DNA of 64,000 nucleotides from Novosphingobium sp. PC22D. Lineage in GTDB: Bacteria > Pseudomonadota > Alphaproteobacteria > Sphingomonadales > Sphingomonadaceae. The stretch spans positions 1 to 64,000 of the forward strand of contig NZ_MWMO01000008.1 of assembly GCF_002556635.1 (NCBI RefSeq). Reading direction: 5' to 3'. The position numbers and the translations under genes are program-made. The notes under the pieces were generated by a model that saw only the letters and a program-made list of their open reading frames with translations, did not search any database and was not told where the DNA came from. This document shows, one piece after another, positions 1-8,482 of this stretch; the first letter of the stretch is position 1, and each line of letters starts with the position of its first letter.

Positions 1-413
1 AACCGCTGAATCAACGACTTGGGCAGCCGTCAAGCTAACCCGCTGATACCACTCAACTTAATTTCAGATCAGGCTCTAAAGCGGCCAAGCCACCTTGGCT
101 CAAACTGTAACTTCTAACTGAAACGAATAGCTAGAAGCAGCGCAGCCGGAGAAAAAGTGGTCACAATGCGCTTAACTGTGGCGAAGTTGCCCGGTAGGAC
201 CCACAAACTTTGCACCCGCCGGCCCACATACCAGCCAAGCGAAGCCGGACCCGTCGCCTGCGAATCGCAAGCTTGCTCTGCGCTGCATTCCACCAAGGAT
301 CGGCGCTGCCACAATCGAGACTCTGCACCGCCCCAGCGGACGGCAAGTACCCCCTCATTTTCCGTACCCATTCCATACGGAGCCAGCGGGAATTCGCTAA
401 GTAATTGAAACGA
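1..413. other. Non-coding or degraded left flank of tRNA-Thr, no gene recognised
   Basis: No open frame here has a recognisable protein, a convincing ribosome binding site or the strong third-position GC bias of the genes to the right. The composition looks clearly less GC-rich than the rest of the window. The stretch abuts the 3' end of the tRNA-Thr gene, the side on which integrative elements usually insert, so it could be the edge of an island. No integrase, direct repeat or IS end is visible inside the window, so this is only a possibility. Confidence 0.5.
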
Positions 414-488
414 TGGTGCTGCTGGGGAGGATTGAACTCCCGACCTCACCCTTACCAAGGGTGCGCTCTACCACTGAGCTACAGCAGC
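414..488 (-). tRNA. tRNA-Thr (anticodon GGT)
   Basis: Read on the minus strand the sequence begins GCTGCTGTAGCTCAGTGGTA and ends with an acceptor strand pairing back to GCTGCTG, followed by an encoded CCA (complement at 414-416). The D arm has the usual GCTC..GAGC pairing, the anticodon stem is CACCC/GGGTG around a TTGGTAA loop, and the T arm is GTCGGGAGTTCAATCC-like. Loop positions 34-36 are GGT, which decodes ACC (threonine). Total length with CCA is 75 nt. Confidence 0.96.
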
Positions 489-602
489 GCTCCATGCGGG
501 CGGCGCACGAAGGCGGCCCGGCAGGCGGGCGCTATTGTGCGCGGGAGGGGCGAATGTCAAGCGCGGCTTGCGCCGGAACGGCCCGCGAGGCATGGCGTGG
601 CC

Positions 603-797
603 ATGGCCGGAACGCCCGAGAAGCCCGAACATCAGCCGACGCGCGAGGAACGCCTCGCGGCGAAGCTGCGAGAGAACCTGCGCAAGCGCAAGGCGCAGGC
701 GCGCGCCGCCGGATCGGCGATCCCCGGCCCGTCGCCCGACGCACGCGATGGCGAAAACGAATCGGGCGTACTTTTCAAGACGCCGCCGAAAAGCTAG
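603..797 (+). CDS. Small basic conserved hypothetical protein (64 aa)
   Basis: The frame encodes a 64-residue hydrophilic protein with a central Arg/Lys/Glu-rich helix (TREERLAAKLRENLRKRKAQ) and a Pro/Asp-rich tail. I recognise no domain; short proteins with this kind of LAAKLRENLRKRK helix occur in sphingomonads, but no function is known to me. The same frame is open upstream into the tRNA, so the start is uncertain: ATG 603 is chosen, GTG 597 is the alternative. It precedes gpmA by 33 bp on the same strand and may be the first gene of that series. Confidence 0.6.
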   Translation: MAGTPEKPEHQPTREERLAAKLRENLRKRKAQARAAGSAIPGPSPDARDGENESGVLFKTPPKS

Positions 798-830
798 GGG
801 GTGCCGCTCCTGAACAAGGGAGCTCAGACC

Positions 831-1523
831 TTGCCTCGACTCATTCTCGTCCGCCACGGCCAGAGCCAGTGGAATCTCGAAAATCGCTTCACCGGCTGGT
901 GGGACGTCGATCTCACCGAAAGGGGCGAGGCCGAAGCGCGCGCGGCGGGCGAGCTGATGAAGGCCAAGGGCATGCTTCCCAACGTCGCCTTCACCTCGTT
1001 CCAGACCCGCGCGATCAAGACGCTGCACATCGCGCTCGAAGCGGCCGGGCTCCTGTGGATTCCCGAGACCAAGGACTGGCGGCTCAACGAGCGGCACTAC
1101 GGCGGCCTCACCGGGCTCGACAAGGCCGAGACGGCGGCCCGGCACGGCGCGGACCAGGTCAAGATCTGGCGCCGCAGCTTCGACACGCCGCCCCCCGATC
1201 AGGAGCGCGGCAGCGAATTCGATCTCTCGGCCGACCCGCGCTACGCCGGAATCGACGTGCCGATGACCGAGAGCCTCAAGGACACGATCGCCCGCGTGCT
1301 GCCCTATTACCAGAGTTCGATCGTCCCGCACCTCAAGGCGAGCGCGCGGTCGACGGTGCTGGTCTCGGCGCACGGCAACTCGCTGCGCGCGCTGGTCAAG
1401 CACTTGTCGGGCATTTCCGACGACGAGATCACCGGGCTCGAGATCCCAACCGGCCAGCCGATCGTCTACGACATGGACGAGGATCTCAAGGTGCTCGACC
1501 GTTACTACCTCTCGGAGCGCTGA
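831..1523 (+). CDS. gpmA: 2,3-bisphosphoglycerate-dependent phosphoglycerate mutase
   Basis: Interconverts 3- and 2-phosphoglycerate in glycolysis and gluconeogenesis through a phosphohistidine intermediate. The phosphohistidine motif RHGQSQWN lies at residues 8-15, the substrate motif [13 protein letters not shown] follows in the middle, and the second catalytic histidine is in [10 protein letters not shown] near the C terminus. At 230 aa it has the usual length of the dPGM family. I prefer the TTG at 831 because an AAGGGAG ribosome binding site sits at 817-823; a GTG at 801 would add ten residues with no family counterpart. Its stop is followed after one base by the purE start, so the two are surely cotranscribed. 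Confidence 0.96.
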   Translation: MPRLILVRHGQSQWNLENRFTGWWDVDLTERGEAEARAAGELMKAKGMLPNVAFTSFQTRAIKTLHIALEAAGLLWIPETKDWRLNERHYGGLTGLDKAETAARHGADQVKIWRRSFDTPPPDQERGSEFDLSADPRYAGIDVPMTESLKDTIARVLPYYQSSIVPHLKASARSTVLVSAHGNSLRALVKHLSGISDDEITGLEIPTGQPIVYDMDEDLKVLDRYYLSER

Positions 1524-1524
1524 G

Positions 1525-2031
1525 TTGCCGAGCACGCCCGTCGCCTCGTCCTCCTGCGCCCCCGTCGCCATCATCATGGGCAGCCAGTCCGACTGGCCGA
1601 CCATGGAGCGCGCCGCGCAAGTGCTCGACAAGCTGGGCGTCGCCTACGACGCGCGGATCGTCTCGGCCCACCGCACGCCCGACCGTCTGGTGGCCTTCGC
1701 GAAAGGCGCGGAGGCCGAGGGCTTCAAGGTGGTGATCGCGGGCGCGGGCGGCGCCGCGCACCTGCCGGGCATGGTCGCCGCGATGACGCACCTGCCGGTG
1801 CTCGGCGTCCCGGTGCAGTCGAAGGCGCTCTCGGGGCAGGACAGCCTGCTTTCGATCGTGCAGATGCCCGCGGGCATTCCCGTCGGCACGCTGGCGATCG
1901 GCGAGGCGGGCGCGGCCAACGCCGGCCTGCTCGCCGCCGCGATCCTCGCCACGAGCGATGCCGACCTCGCCGATCGGCTCAAGGCCTACCGCGCCACGCA
2001 GACCGCGAGCGTCGCCGAGCGTCCGGCCTGA
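1525..2031 (+). CDS. purE: N5-carboxyaminoimidazole ribonucleotide mutase
   Basis: Converts N5-CAIR to CAIR in de novo purine synthesis, acting after PurK. The class I PurE signature is present: GSQSDW at about residues 19-24, SAHRTPDR near 47, [11 protein letters not shown] near 76, and [26 protein letters not shown] loop later. The 168-residue length fits the octameric bacterial enzyme with an N-terminal extension of about eleven residues. The start is a TTG immediately after the gpmA stop; no ATG precedes the conserved core. purK follows 31 bp downstream. Confidence 0.96.
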   Translation: MPSTPVASSSCAPVAIIMGSQSDWPTMERAAQVLDKLGVAYDARIVSAHRTPDRLVAFAKGAEAEGFKVVIAGAGGAAHLPGMVAAMTHLPVLGVPVQSKALSGQDSLLSIVQMPAGIPVGTLAIGEAGAANAGLLAAAILATSDADLADRLKAYRATQTASVAERPA

Positions 2032-2062
2032 TGCCGCGACACGCCCGGACCCGAAACGAGTG

Positions 2063-3118
2063 ATGATCGCCCCAGGCTCGACCATCGGCATCCTCGGCGG
2101 CGGCCAGCTTGGCCGCATGCTCGCCGTGGCCGCCGCCCAGCTTGGCTATCGCTGCCATATCTTCGCGCCGGAAGCCGATTCGGTCGCCGCCGAAGTCAGC
2201 GCCGAATTCACTTGCGCCGAGTGGGACGACGCCGAAGCCATGGCGCGCTTCGCCAGGTCCTGCGCGGTCGTCACCTACGAGTTCGAGAACGTGCCCGTGG
2301 CCCCGCTCGCGGCGATCGGCGAGGTGCCGCTGCGCCCGCACCCGCGCGCGCTGGAGACGGCGCAGGACCGGCTCGCCGAAAAGCGCTTCGTTGCCGGGCT
2401 CGGCGGCAAGCCCGCGCCGTTCGCGCCGGTCGACGACCGCGACGACCTCGCCGCCGCGATCCGCGAGATCGGCACGCCGGGCATCCTCAAGACCCGCCGC
2501 GACGGCTACGACGGCAAAGGCCAGTGGCGGATCAGGACCGCCGCCGATGCCGAGGCGCTCGACTGGCCGGGATCGCCGCTGGTCTACGAAGGCTTCGTCG
2601 ATTTCTCCGCCGAGTTCTCGGTGATCGCGTGCCGCGCCGCCGACGGCACGATCCGCTTCTACGATTCGCCCGCCAACCGCCACGAGAACGGCATCCTCGC
2701 GCTTTCGGCCGCGCCCGCGCCCGCGGCCGTGCTCGAACAGGTCGGCGCCGCGCGCGAGCTGGCCGCCGAGATCGCGCAGGGGCTGGGCTATGTCGGCGTG
2801 CTCACGCTCGAATTCTTCGCCACCGAGGGCGGCCCGGTGTTCAACGAGATGGCGCCGCGCGTGCACAATTCGGGCCACTGGACGATCGAGGGCGCGGTCA
2901 CCTCGCAGTTCGAGAACCACATCCGCGCGATCTGCGGGCTGCCGCTGGGCGACACCGCGCTCGCGGCCCGGGCGGTCGAGATGCGCAACCTCATCGGCGA
3001 GCAGGCCGGCGACTGGGCCGCGATCCTCGCCGACCCCGGCAACCATCTGCATCTCTACGGCAAGAGCGAGATCCGCGCCGGACGCAAGATGGGTCACGTC
3101 ACCCGGCTGACGCTCTGA
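2063..3118 (+). CDS. purK: N5-carboxyaminoimidazole ribonucleotide synthase
   Basis: ATP-grasp enzyme that makes N5-CAIR from AIR, bicarbonate and ATP for PurE. The N terminus has the GILGGGQLGRMLA loop, the middle has the ATP-grasp core (ILKTRRDGYDGKGQW), and the C-terminal part carries the metal- and substrate-binding FNEMAPRVHNSGHWTIEGA segment. Length is 351 aa, as expected. The frame is open further upstream into purE, but the conserved protein starts at ATG 2063, or GTG 2060 one codon earlier. folA starts five bases after its stop. Confidence 0.96.
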   Translation: MIAPGSTIGILGGGQLGRMLAVAAAQLGYRCHIFAPEADSVAAEVSAEFTCAEWDDAEAMARFARSCAVVTYEFENVPVAPLAAIGEVPLRPHPRALETAQDRLAEKRFVAGLGGKPAPFAPVDDRDDLAAAIREIGTPGILKTRRDGYDGKGQWRIRTAADAEALDWPGSPLVYEGFVDFSAEFSVIACRAADGTIRFYDSPANRHENGILALSAAPAPAAVLEQVGAARELAAEIAQGLGYVGVLTLEFFATEGGPVFNEMAPRVHNSGHWTIEGAVTSQFENHIRAICGLPLGDTALAARAVEMRNLIGEQAGDWAAILADPGNHLHLYGKSEIRAGRKMGHVTRLTL

Positions 3119-3123
3119 GCGCC

Positions 3124-3609
3124 GTGAGCAGCGACCTTTTCCTGATCTACGCCCGCGCGGAGAACGGCACGATCGGCAAGGACGGCGCGCTGCCCTGGCG
3201 GATTCCGGCGGATCTCAAGCGATTCAAGGCGATTACCATGGGCCGGCCGATGATCATGGGCCGCAAGACCTTCGAAGGTTTCGCCGCGCCCCTGCCCGGG
3301 CGGCGCCACATCGTCCTCACGCGCGACACCGGCTGGCGCGATCCGGCCGCGGAGATCGCGCATACGCCCGAGGCCGCGCTGACGCTCGCGGGTCAGGGCG
3401 AGGTCGCGGTGATCGGCGGGGCCGAGGTGTTCGAGGTGTTCCTGCCGCTCGCCGGACGCGTCGAGCTGACCGAAGTCCACGCCGATTACGCGGGCGACAC
3501 GCATGTCCCGCCGCTCGGCCCCGAATGGCGCGAAGTGGCGCGCGAAGACCATCCCGCCAGCGAGACGAGGCCCGGCTTTGCTTTCGTCACCCTCGTGCGC
3601 GACCTATAG
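3124..3609 (+). CDS. folA: Dihydrofolate reductase
   Basis: Reduces dihydrofolate to tetrahydrofolate with NADPH. The 161-residue protein shows the family order: ARAENGTIGKDGALPWRIPADL near the N terminus with the active-site Asp in PADL, then MGRKTFEG, the VIGGAEVF nucleotide-binding turn, and a C-terminal beta strand ending FAFVTLVRDL. The frame runs open from inside purK, but only the part from GTG 3124 is DHFR. The start is five bases after the purK stop, so translation is probably coupled. A purEK-folA-ribF order puts nucleotide and cofactor genes in one transcription unit. Confidence 0.95.
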   Translation: MSSDLFLIYARAENGTIGKDGALPWRIPADLKRFKAITMGRPMIMGRKTFEGFAAPLPGRRHIVLTRDTGWRDPAAEIAHTPEAALTLAGQGEVAVIGGAEVFEVFLPLAGRVELTEVHADYAGDTHVPPLGPEWREVAREDHPASETRPGFAFVTLVRDL

Positions 3610-3621
3610 GCGCTTCACGCC

Positions 3622-4554
3622 ATGATTCGTCTCGACCACCGCGACCCCCTGCCCGACGCCATGCGCGGCGCCATCCTGGCGCTGGGCAACTTCGACGGCT
3701 TCCACCAGGGCCACCAGGCCGTGATCGGCGAGGCGGTGCGCTGGGCGCGCGAGGAAGGCCGCCCGGCGATCGTCGCCACCTTCGATCCGCATCCGGTGCG
3801 CTATTTCCAGCCCGACGCGGCGCCGTTCCGGCTGACCTCGCTCGACCAGCGGGAGGAGCTGTTCGGCGAGGCCGGGGCCGACGCCATGCTGGTGTTCCAC
3901 TTCGACGGCGCGATCGCGGGCATGACCGCGAGCCAGTGGACCGAGGAAATGATCCATGCGCGGCTCAAGGTGGCGGGCGTTGTCACCGGGCAGGACTTCG
4001 TCTTCGGCAAGGGCCGCAGCGGCTCGGCGCAGGCGCTGCGCGCGCTGTGCGAGCCGTTCGAGATCGAGACGCGCGCGGTCGCGCCGGTGCACGATTCGGA
4101 AGGGACGATCTCCTCCAGCCGCATCCGCGACGCGCTCAAGGCGGGCGACTGCACCACCGCGCGCCGCCTGCTGACGCGCCCCTTCGCGATCCGCGGCACC
4201 GTGCAGCACGGCGACAAGCGCGGCCGCACCATCGGCTTTCCGACCGCGAATCTCGATCTCGGCACCTACCTGCGGCCGCGCTACGGGATCTATGCGGTCA
4301 CGGGACGCCTGCCCGGCGATCGCACGGTCATCGGCGCGGCCAATCTCGGCGTGCGCCCCACCTTCGATCCGCCCAGGGAACTGCTCGAGCCCTATTTCTT
4401 CGATTTCTCGGGTGACCTTTACGGCGCCGAGATCGAGGTCGCCTTCCACCATTTCCTGCGGCCCGAGGCGAAGTTCGATTCGCTCGAAGCGCTGACCGAG
4501 CAGATGCAGCGGGATTGCGAGACCGCGCGCAAGCTTCTAGGTGCGCTGCTTTAG
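3622..4554 (+). CDS. ribF: Bifunctional riboflavin kinase/FAD synthetase
   Basis: Phosphorylates riboflavin to FMN and adenylylates FMN to FAD. The N-terminal nucleotidyltransferase domain has ALGNFDGFHQGHQAVI (about residues 18-33) and the ISSSRIRDAL motif (about 157-166). The C-terminal kinase domain has GKRGRTIGFPTANLDL, RYGIYAV and GVRPTF. Length of 310 aa is typical. It lies 12 bp after folA and about 35 bp before ileS; ribF-ileS-lspA is a widely conserved bacterial order. Confidence 0.97.
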   Translation: MIRLDHRDPLPDAMRGAILALGNFDGFHQGHQAVIGEAVRWAREEGRPAIVATFDPHPVRYFQPDAAPFRLTSLDQREELFGEAGADAMLVFHFDGAIAGMTASQWTEEMIHARLKVAGVVTGQDFVFGKGRSGSAQALRALCEPFEIETRAVAPVHDSEGTISSSRIRDALKAGDCTTARRLLTRPFAIRGTVQHGDKRGRTIGFPTANLDLGTYLRPRYGIYAVTGRLPGDRTVIGAANLGVRPTFDPPRELLEPYFFDFSGDLYGAEIEVAFHHFLRPEAKFDSLEALTEQMQRDCETARKLLGALL

Positions 4555-4588
4555 TGTCCGTCAAAAGTCGCCCGCCGGCGGCTTTCGG

Positions 4589-7480
4589 ATGAGCATAGCA
4601 GGCGACATGAGCGAAGAGCGCGACTACAGAAACACCGTCTTCCTGCCGAAGACCGATTTCCCGATGAAGGCCGGCCTCCCGCAGAAGGAGCCGGGCCTGC
4701 TCGCGCGCTGGCAGGAGATCGATCTCTACCGCCGGATTCGCGAGGCGCGCGAGGGCCGCGAGAAGTTCATCCTCCACGACGGCCCGCCCTACGCCAACGG
4801 CGACATCCACGTCGGCCACGCGCTCAACCACGTGCTCAAGGACATGGTGGTGCGCACGCAGAGCCTGCTCGGCAAGGACGCGCCCTACGTCCCCGGCTGG
4901 GACTGCCACGGCTTGCCGATCGAGTGGAAGGTCGAAGAGGAATACCGCAAGAAAAAGAAGAACAAGGACGAGGTTCCGCCGGAGGAATTCCGCGCCGAGT
5001 GTCGCGCCTACGCGCAGAAGTGGGTCGACACCCAGCGCGAGCAGTTGAAGCGCCTCGGCATCGGCGGCGACTGGGACAACCCCTACCTGACGATGGACTT
5101 CGCCGCCGAGGCGACGATCGTCGCCGAACTGATGAAGTTCGCGCGCTCCGGCCAGCTCTACCGCGGCGCCAAGCCGGTGATGTGGAGCCCGGTCGAAAAG
5201 ACGGCGCTGGCCGAAGCCGAGGTCGAGTACGAGGACATCACCTCGACCCAGATCGACGTCGCCTTCGAGATCACCGAATCGCCGATCCCGGAGCTGGTCG
5301 GCGCCTATGCGGTGATCTGGACGACCACGCCTTGGACGATCCCGGTGAACCAGGCCTTGGCCTATGGGCCGGAGGTCTTCTACCTGCTCGCGCAATCCGG
5401 TGAGCGGCGTGTACTGGTCGCGGGCGACCTCTATCCTTCGTTCACGCAAAGGGTGTCTGGTGAATGGAGCCAGGTGACCGACGACGCCGGGCAACCCATC
5501 GTTGTCAAAGGCGCCGACCTCGCCGGCACCGTGGCGCGCCACCCGATGCACGACAAGGGTGAATTCTTCGCCCGCCCGCGTCCGTTCCTGCCCGGTGACT
5601 TCGTCACCACCGAGAGCGGCACCGGGCTCGTCCACATGGCGCCCGACCACGGCGAGGACGACTTCGACTTGTGCAAGGCGCACGGCATCGAGCCGGTCTT
5701 CGCGGTCGAGGGCGACGGCAAGTACCGCGCCGACTGGGCCTGGCTCGGCGGCGAGGGCTCGGTGATCAATCCCAAGTTCAACGCGCCCGACGGGCCGATC
5801 TGCTCCGACCTCAAGTCCGCTGGAGGTCTGCTCGCCGCGTCCGCCGACTACCGCCACAGCTATCCGCATAGCTGGCGCTCGAAGGCCAAGGTGATCTTCC
5901 GCTGCACGCCGCAGTGGTTCGTGCCGATGGACAAGCACGGCGTGCTCGAACACGAGGATACGCCCGCCGAGGCGCGTTGGGAGAACGAGGGCGGATCGCA
6001 GGAGCCCAGCCCCTCGCTGCGCCAGCTCGCGATGGAAGCGCTCGGCAAGACGCGTTTCGTGCCCGAGAAGGGCCGCAACCGCATCGGCGCGATGGTCGAG
6101 GGGCGGCCCGACTGGGTGCTCTCGCGCCAGCGCGCGTGGGGCGTGCCGATCACGCTGTTCGTGGAGCGCAAGACCGGCCAGTACCTCGCCGATCCCGAAG
6201 TCAATGCCCGCATCGTCGCGGCGGTGCGCGAGCAGGGCGTCGATGCCTGGTCCGACGCGCGCGCGCAGGAATACCTCGGCAATGCCTACAAGGCGGAGGA
6301 CTACGAGCGCGTCACCGACATTCTCGACGTCTGGTTCGATTCGGGCTCGACCCACGCCTTCGTGCTCGAAAGCGGCAAGTGGCCCGACCTCAAGCGGCCT
6401 GAGGGCTATCAGGGTCCGCCCGCCGACCTCTACCTCGAAGGCTCCGACCAGCATCGCGGCTGGTTCCAGTCCTCGCTGCTCGAAAGCTGCGGCACGCGCG
6501 GCCGCGCGCCCTACAAGGCGGTGCTCACCCATGGCTTCACCATGGACGCCAAGGGCGAGAAGATGTCCAAGTCCAAGGGCAACACCGTCAGCCCGCTGAA
6601 GGTCATGGAGCAGTACGGCGCCGACATCATCCGCCTGTGGGCGCTGTCGGTCGACTACACCGAGGATCACCGCATCGGCGACGAGATCCTCAAGGGCGTG
6701 GCCGACCAGTACCGCAAGCTGCGCAACACCTTCCGCTACATGCTCGGCGCGCTGGCCGGGTTCGAGGAGGCCGAACGCCTCCCCGTCGCGCAGATGCCCG
6801 AACTCGAGCGCTACGTGCTGGCGCTGCTCGGCGATCTCGACGCCACGCTGCGCAAGGCCGTCGACGACTTCGACTTCAGCGACTACGTGCGCGCGCTCGT
6901 CGACTTCTGCAACGAAGACCTCTCGGCCTTCTTCTTCGACATCCGCAAGGACTGCCTCTACTGCGACGCGCCTTCGGACCCCAGGCGCCGCGCCTATCGC
7001 ACGGTGCTCGACACGCTGTTCCACGCGCTGGTGCGCTATGCCGCGCCGGTGCTGGTCTTCACCAGCGAGGAAGTGTGGACCACGCGCTGTCCCGAGCAGG
7101 GCAGCGTGCACCTGCTCGAATGGCCCGAGGTGCCGCAGGCCGAGGCCGACCGGTCCTACTGGGAGGGCCTGCGCGCGCTGCGCGAGCGCGTGACCGAGGC
7201 GATCGAGCCGCTGCGCCGCGAGAAGACCGTGCGCTCGAGCCTCGAGGCCGAAGTGACCGTTCCCGCCGCCGCCGTGCCCGCCGGCTGGTCCGACGCCGAC
7301 CTCGCCGAACTGTTCATCACCGGGACAGTGCATCGCGGCCAGGACGAGGCGGTGACCGTCACGCCCACCGATGAGCACAAGTGCGGCCGCTGCTGGCGGC
7401 ATTTGCCCGACGTACCGCAGGACGGCGCGCTGTGCGGCCGCTGCGAGAGCGTGGTCGACGCGATCGAGGCCGAGGCATGA
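4589..7480 (+). CDS. ileS: Isoleucine--tRNA ligase
   Basis: Class I aminoacyl-tRNA synthetase charging tRNA-Ile, with an editing domain. Seen in the protein: HIGH-type HVGH at residues 74-77, the CP1 editing region with WTTTPWTIPVNQAL, KMSKS at 658-662, the anticodon-binding helical domain, and a C-terminal CxxC...CxxC zinc element around residues 932-951. The total of 963 aa is typical for the zinc-containing bacterial type. The frame is open to ATG 4541 inside ribF; ATG 4589 or ATG 4607 is more likely, because homologues usually begin a few residues before the DYRNTVFLPKTDFPM stretch. Its stop overlaps the lspA start (ATGA). Confidence 0.97.
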   Translation: MSIAGDMSEERDYRNTVFLPKTDFPMKAGLPQKEPGLLARWQEIDLYRRIREAREGREKFILHDGPPYANGDIHVGHALNHVLKDMVVRTQSLLGKDAPYVPGWDCHGLPIEWKVEEEYRKKKKNKDEVPPEEFRAECRAYAQKWVDTQREQLKRLGIGGDWDNPYLTMDFAAEATIVAELMKFARSGQLYRGAKPVMWSPVEKTALAEAEVEYEDITSTQIDVAFEITESPIPELVGAYAVIWTTTPWTIPVNQALAYGPEVFYLLAQSGERRVLVAGDLYPSFTQRVSGEWSQVTDDAGQPIVVKGADLAGTVARHPMHDKGEFFARPRPFLPGDFVTTESGTGLVHMAPDHGEDDFDLCKAHGIEPVFAVEGDGKYRADWAWLGGEGSVINPKFNAPDGPICSDLKSAGGLLAASADYRHSYPHSWRSKAKVIFRCTPQWFVPMDKHGVLEHEDTPAEARWENEGGSQEPSPSLRQLAMEALGKTRFVPEKGRNRIGAMVEGRPDWVLSRQRAWGVPITLFVERKTGQYLADPEVNARIVAAVREQGVDAWSDARAQEYLGNAYKAEDYERVTDILDVWFDSGSTHAFVLESGKWPDLKRPEGYQGPPADLYLEGSDQHRGWFQSSLLESCGTRGRAPYKAVLTHGFTMDAKGEKMSKSKGNTVSPLKVMEQYGADIIRLWALSVDYTEDHRIGDEILKGVADQYRKLRNTFRYMLGALAGFEEAERLPVAQMPELERYVLALLGDLDATLRKAVDDFDFSDYVRALVDFCNEDLSAFFFDIRKDCLYCDAPSDPRRRAYRTVLDTLFHALVRYAAPVLVFTSEEVWTTRCPEQGSVHLLEWPEVPQAEADRSYWEGLRALRERVTEAIEPLRREKTVRSSLEAEVTVPAAAVPAGWSDADLAELFITGTVHRGQDEAVTVTPTDEHKCGRCWRHLPDVPQDGALCGRCESVVDAIEAEA

Positions 7481-8001
7481 GCCGCGCGGTCCGCAACCGG
7501 ATTGCCGGCCTCGTCTTCGCGCTGGCGATTTTCGTCATCGACCAGGCCTTCAAGGACTGGGTGCGGAACGGGCTCGACCTGCGCGAGGTCGGCCTTGTCG
7601 AGATCCTGCCCTTCTTCGACTTGCGCTGGACCCAGAACTACGGCGTTTCGCTCGGCATGCTGACAGCAACCTCGGTCGAGATGCGGTGGATTCTCGTCGC
7701 GCTCACCAGCGCGATCGCGCTGTTCGTGTTCGTGTGGATGATGCGCGAGCGCAAGCTGGTCGACATCGCCGCGCTGGCGCTCGTGCTCGGCGGCGCGCTC
7801 GGCAACATCCGCGACCGCTTCCAGTTCGGCTACGTGATCGACTATGCCGACCTGCATTTCGGCGAGTTCCGCCCCTTCCTCATCTTCAACATCGCCGATG
7901 CCGCGATCACCGTCGGCGTGGTGATAATCCTTGCCCGTTCCCTGCTTTCGCGCGACAAGCCCGATCCTGCGAACGAGCCCGAAATCGCCCCGGAGAGCTG
8001 A
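7477..8001 (+). CDS. lspA: Lipoprotein signal peptidase (signal peptidase II)
   Basis: Integral inner-membrane aspartyl protease that cleaves prolipoproteins before the lipid-modified cysteine. Four hydrophobic segments are visible. The catalytic aspartates are in GNIRDR (Asp113) and FNIADAAI (Asp141), and the QNYGVSLG segment near residue 54 matches the conserved N-terminal loop. Length is 174 aa. It overlaps ileS by four bases (ATGA) and is followed within five bases by a lipoprotein gene, which would be one of its substrates. Confidence 0.95.
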   Translation: MSRAVRNRIAGLVFALAIFVIDQAFKDWVRNGLDLREVGLVEILPFFDLRWTQNYGVSLGMLTATSVEMRWILVALTSAIALFVFVWMMRERKLVDIAALALVLGGALGNIRDRFQFGYVIDYADLHFGEFRPFLIFNIADAAITVGVVIILARSLLSRDKPDPANEPEIAPES

Positions 8002-8005
8002 TTCA

Positions 8006-8425
8006 ATGCGTATGATTTCCAAGACCGGCAGCCTTGCCCTCGTTTGCGCGGGTGGCCTGCTCCTGTCCGGCTGCGGCAGCACGGGCCTGTTCAACCGCGA
8101 CCGTCCCGACGAGTTCGCGGTGCAGCGCCAGACGCCGCTGATCGTGCCTCCCGACTTCTCGCTTACGCCGCCCAAGCCGGGCGAACCGCGCCCGACCGAC
8201 CGCGCCTTGCAGGAGCAGACGCTCGACGCGCTGTTCGGCGGCCCCTCGGCGCGCAGCGACGTGGAAAAGGACGCGATCGCCAAGGCCGGCAGCTCCGCTC
8301 CGGGAATCCGCTCGAATGTCGGCGATTTCAGCACCAACACGGTGTCGAAGGGCCAGGTCACGCAGCAGATCCTCGCCGCGCCCGAAGGCGACGGCCGCGA
8401 CGCGCAGACCAAGATCGGCGCCTGA
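8006..8425 (+). CDS. DUF3035 family lipoprotein (BamF-like)
   Basis: A 139-residue exported lipoprotein: signal peptide residues 1-22 with lipobox LLLSGC and Cys23 as the lipidation site. The next segment, RPDEFAVQRQTPLIVPPDF, is the hallmark of DUF3035. From established knowledge, the family includes the Caulobacter BAM-complex lipoprotein BamF, which shares this motif with the N terminus of BamC; involvement in outer-membrane protein assembly here is by analogy. The rest is low-complexity and probably disordered. It closes the plus-strand series, right after lspA. Confidence 0.85.
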   Translation: MRMISKTGSLALVCAGGLLLSGCGSTGLFNRDRPDEFAVQRQTPLIVPPDFSLTPPKPGEPRPTDRALQEQTLDALFGGPSARSDVEKDAIAKAGSSAPGIRSNVGDFSTNTVSKGQVTQQILAAPEGDGRDAQTKIGA

Positions 8426-8482
8426 GTCTTTCCGCCCGGCGGCCTGCGCCTCCGGTTGCGTCCGCCGGCGCGGCACGCGCGG

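Noticed and set aside
114..458. Small frames running through the left flank and the tRNA
   Set aside because: They overlap the tRNA gene, disagree among strands and have no coding bias.
468..1631. Minus-strand frame across gpmA
   Set aside because: Shadow of gpmA and purE; no motif or start signal.
4328..7402. Minus-strand open frame of 1024 codons opposite ileS
   Set aside because: Antisense artefact of GC-rich codon use; ileS on the plus strand is unmistakable.
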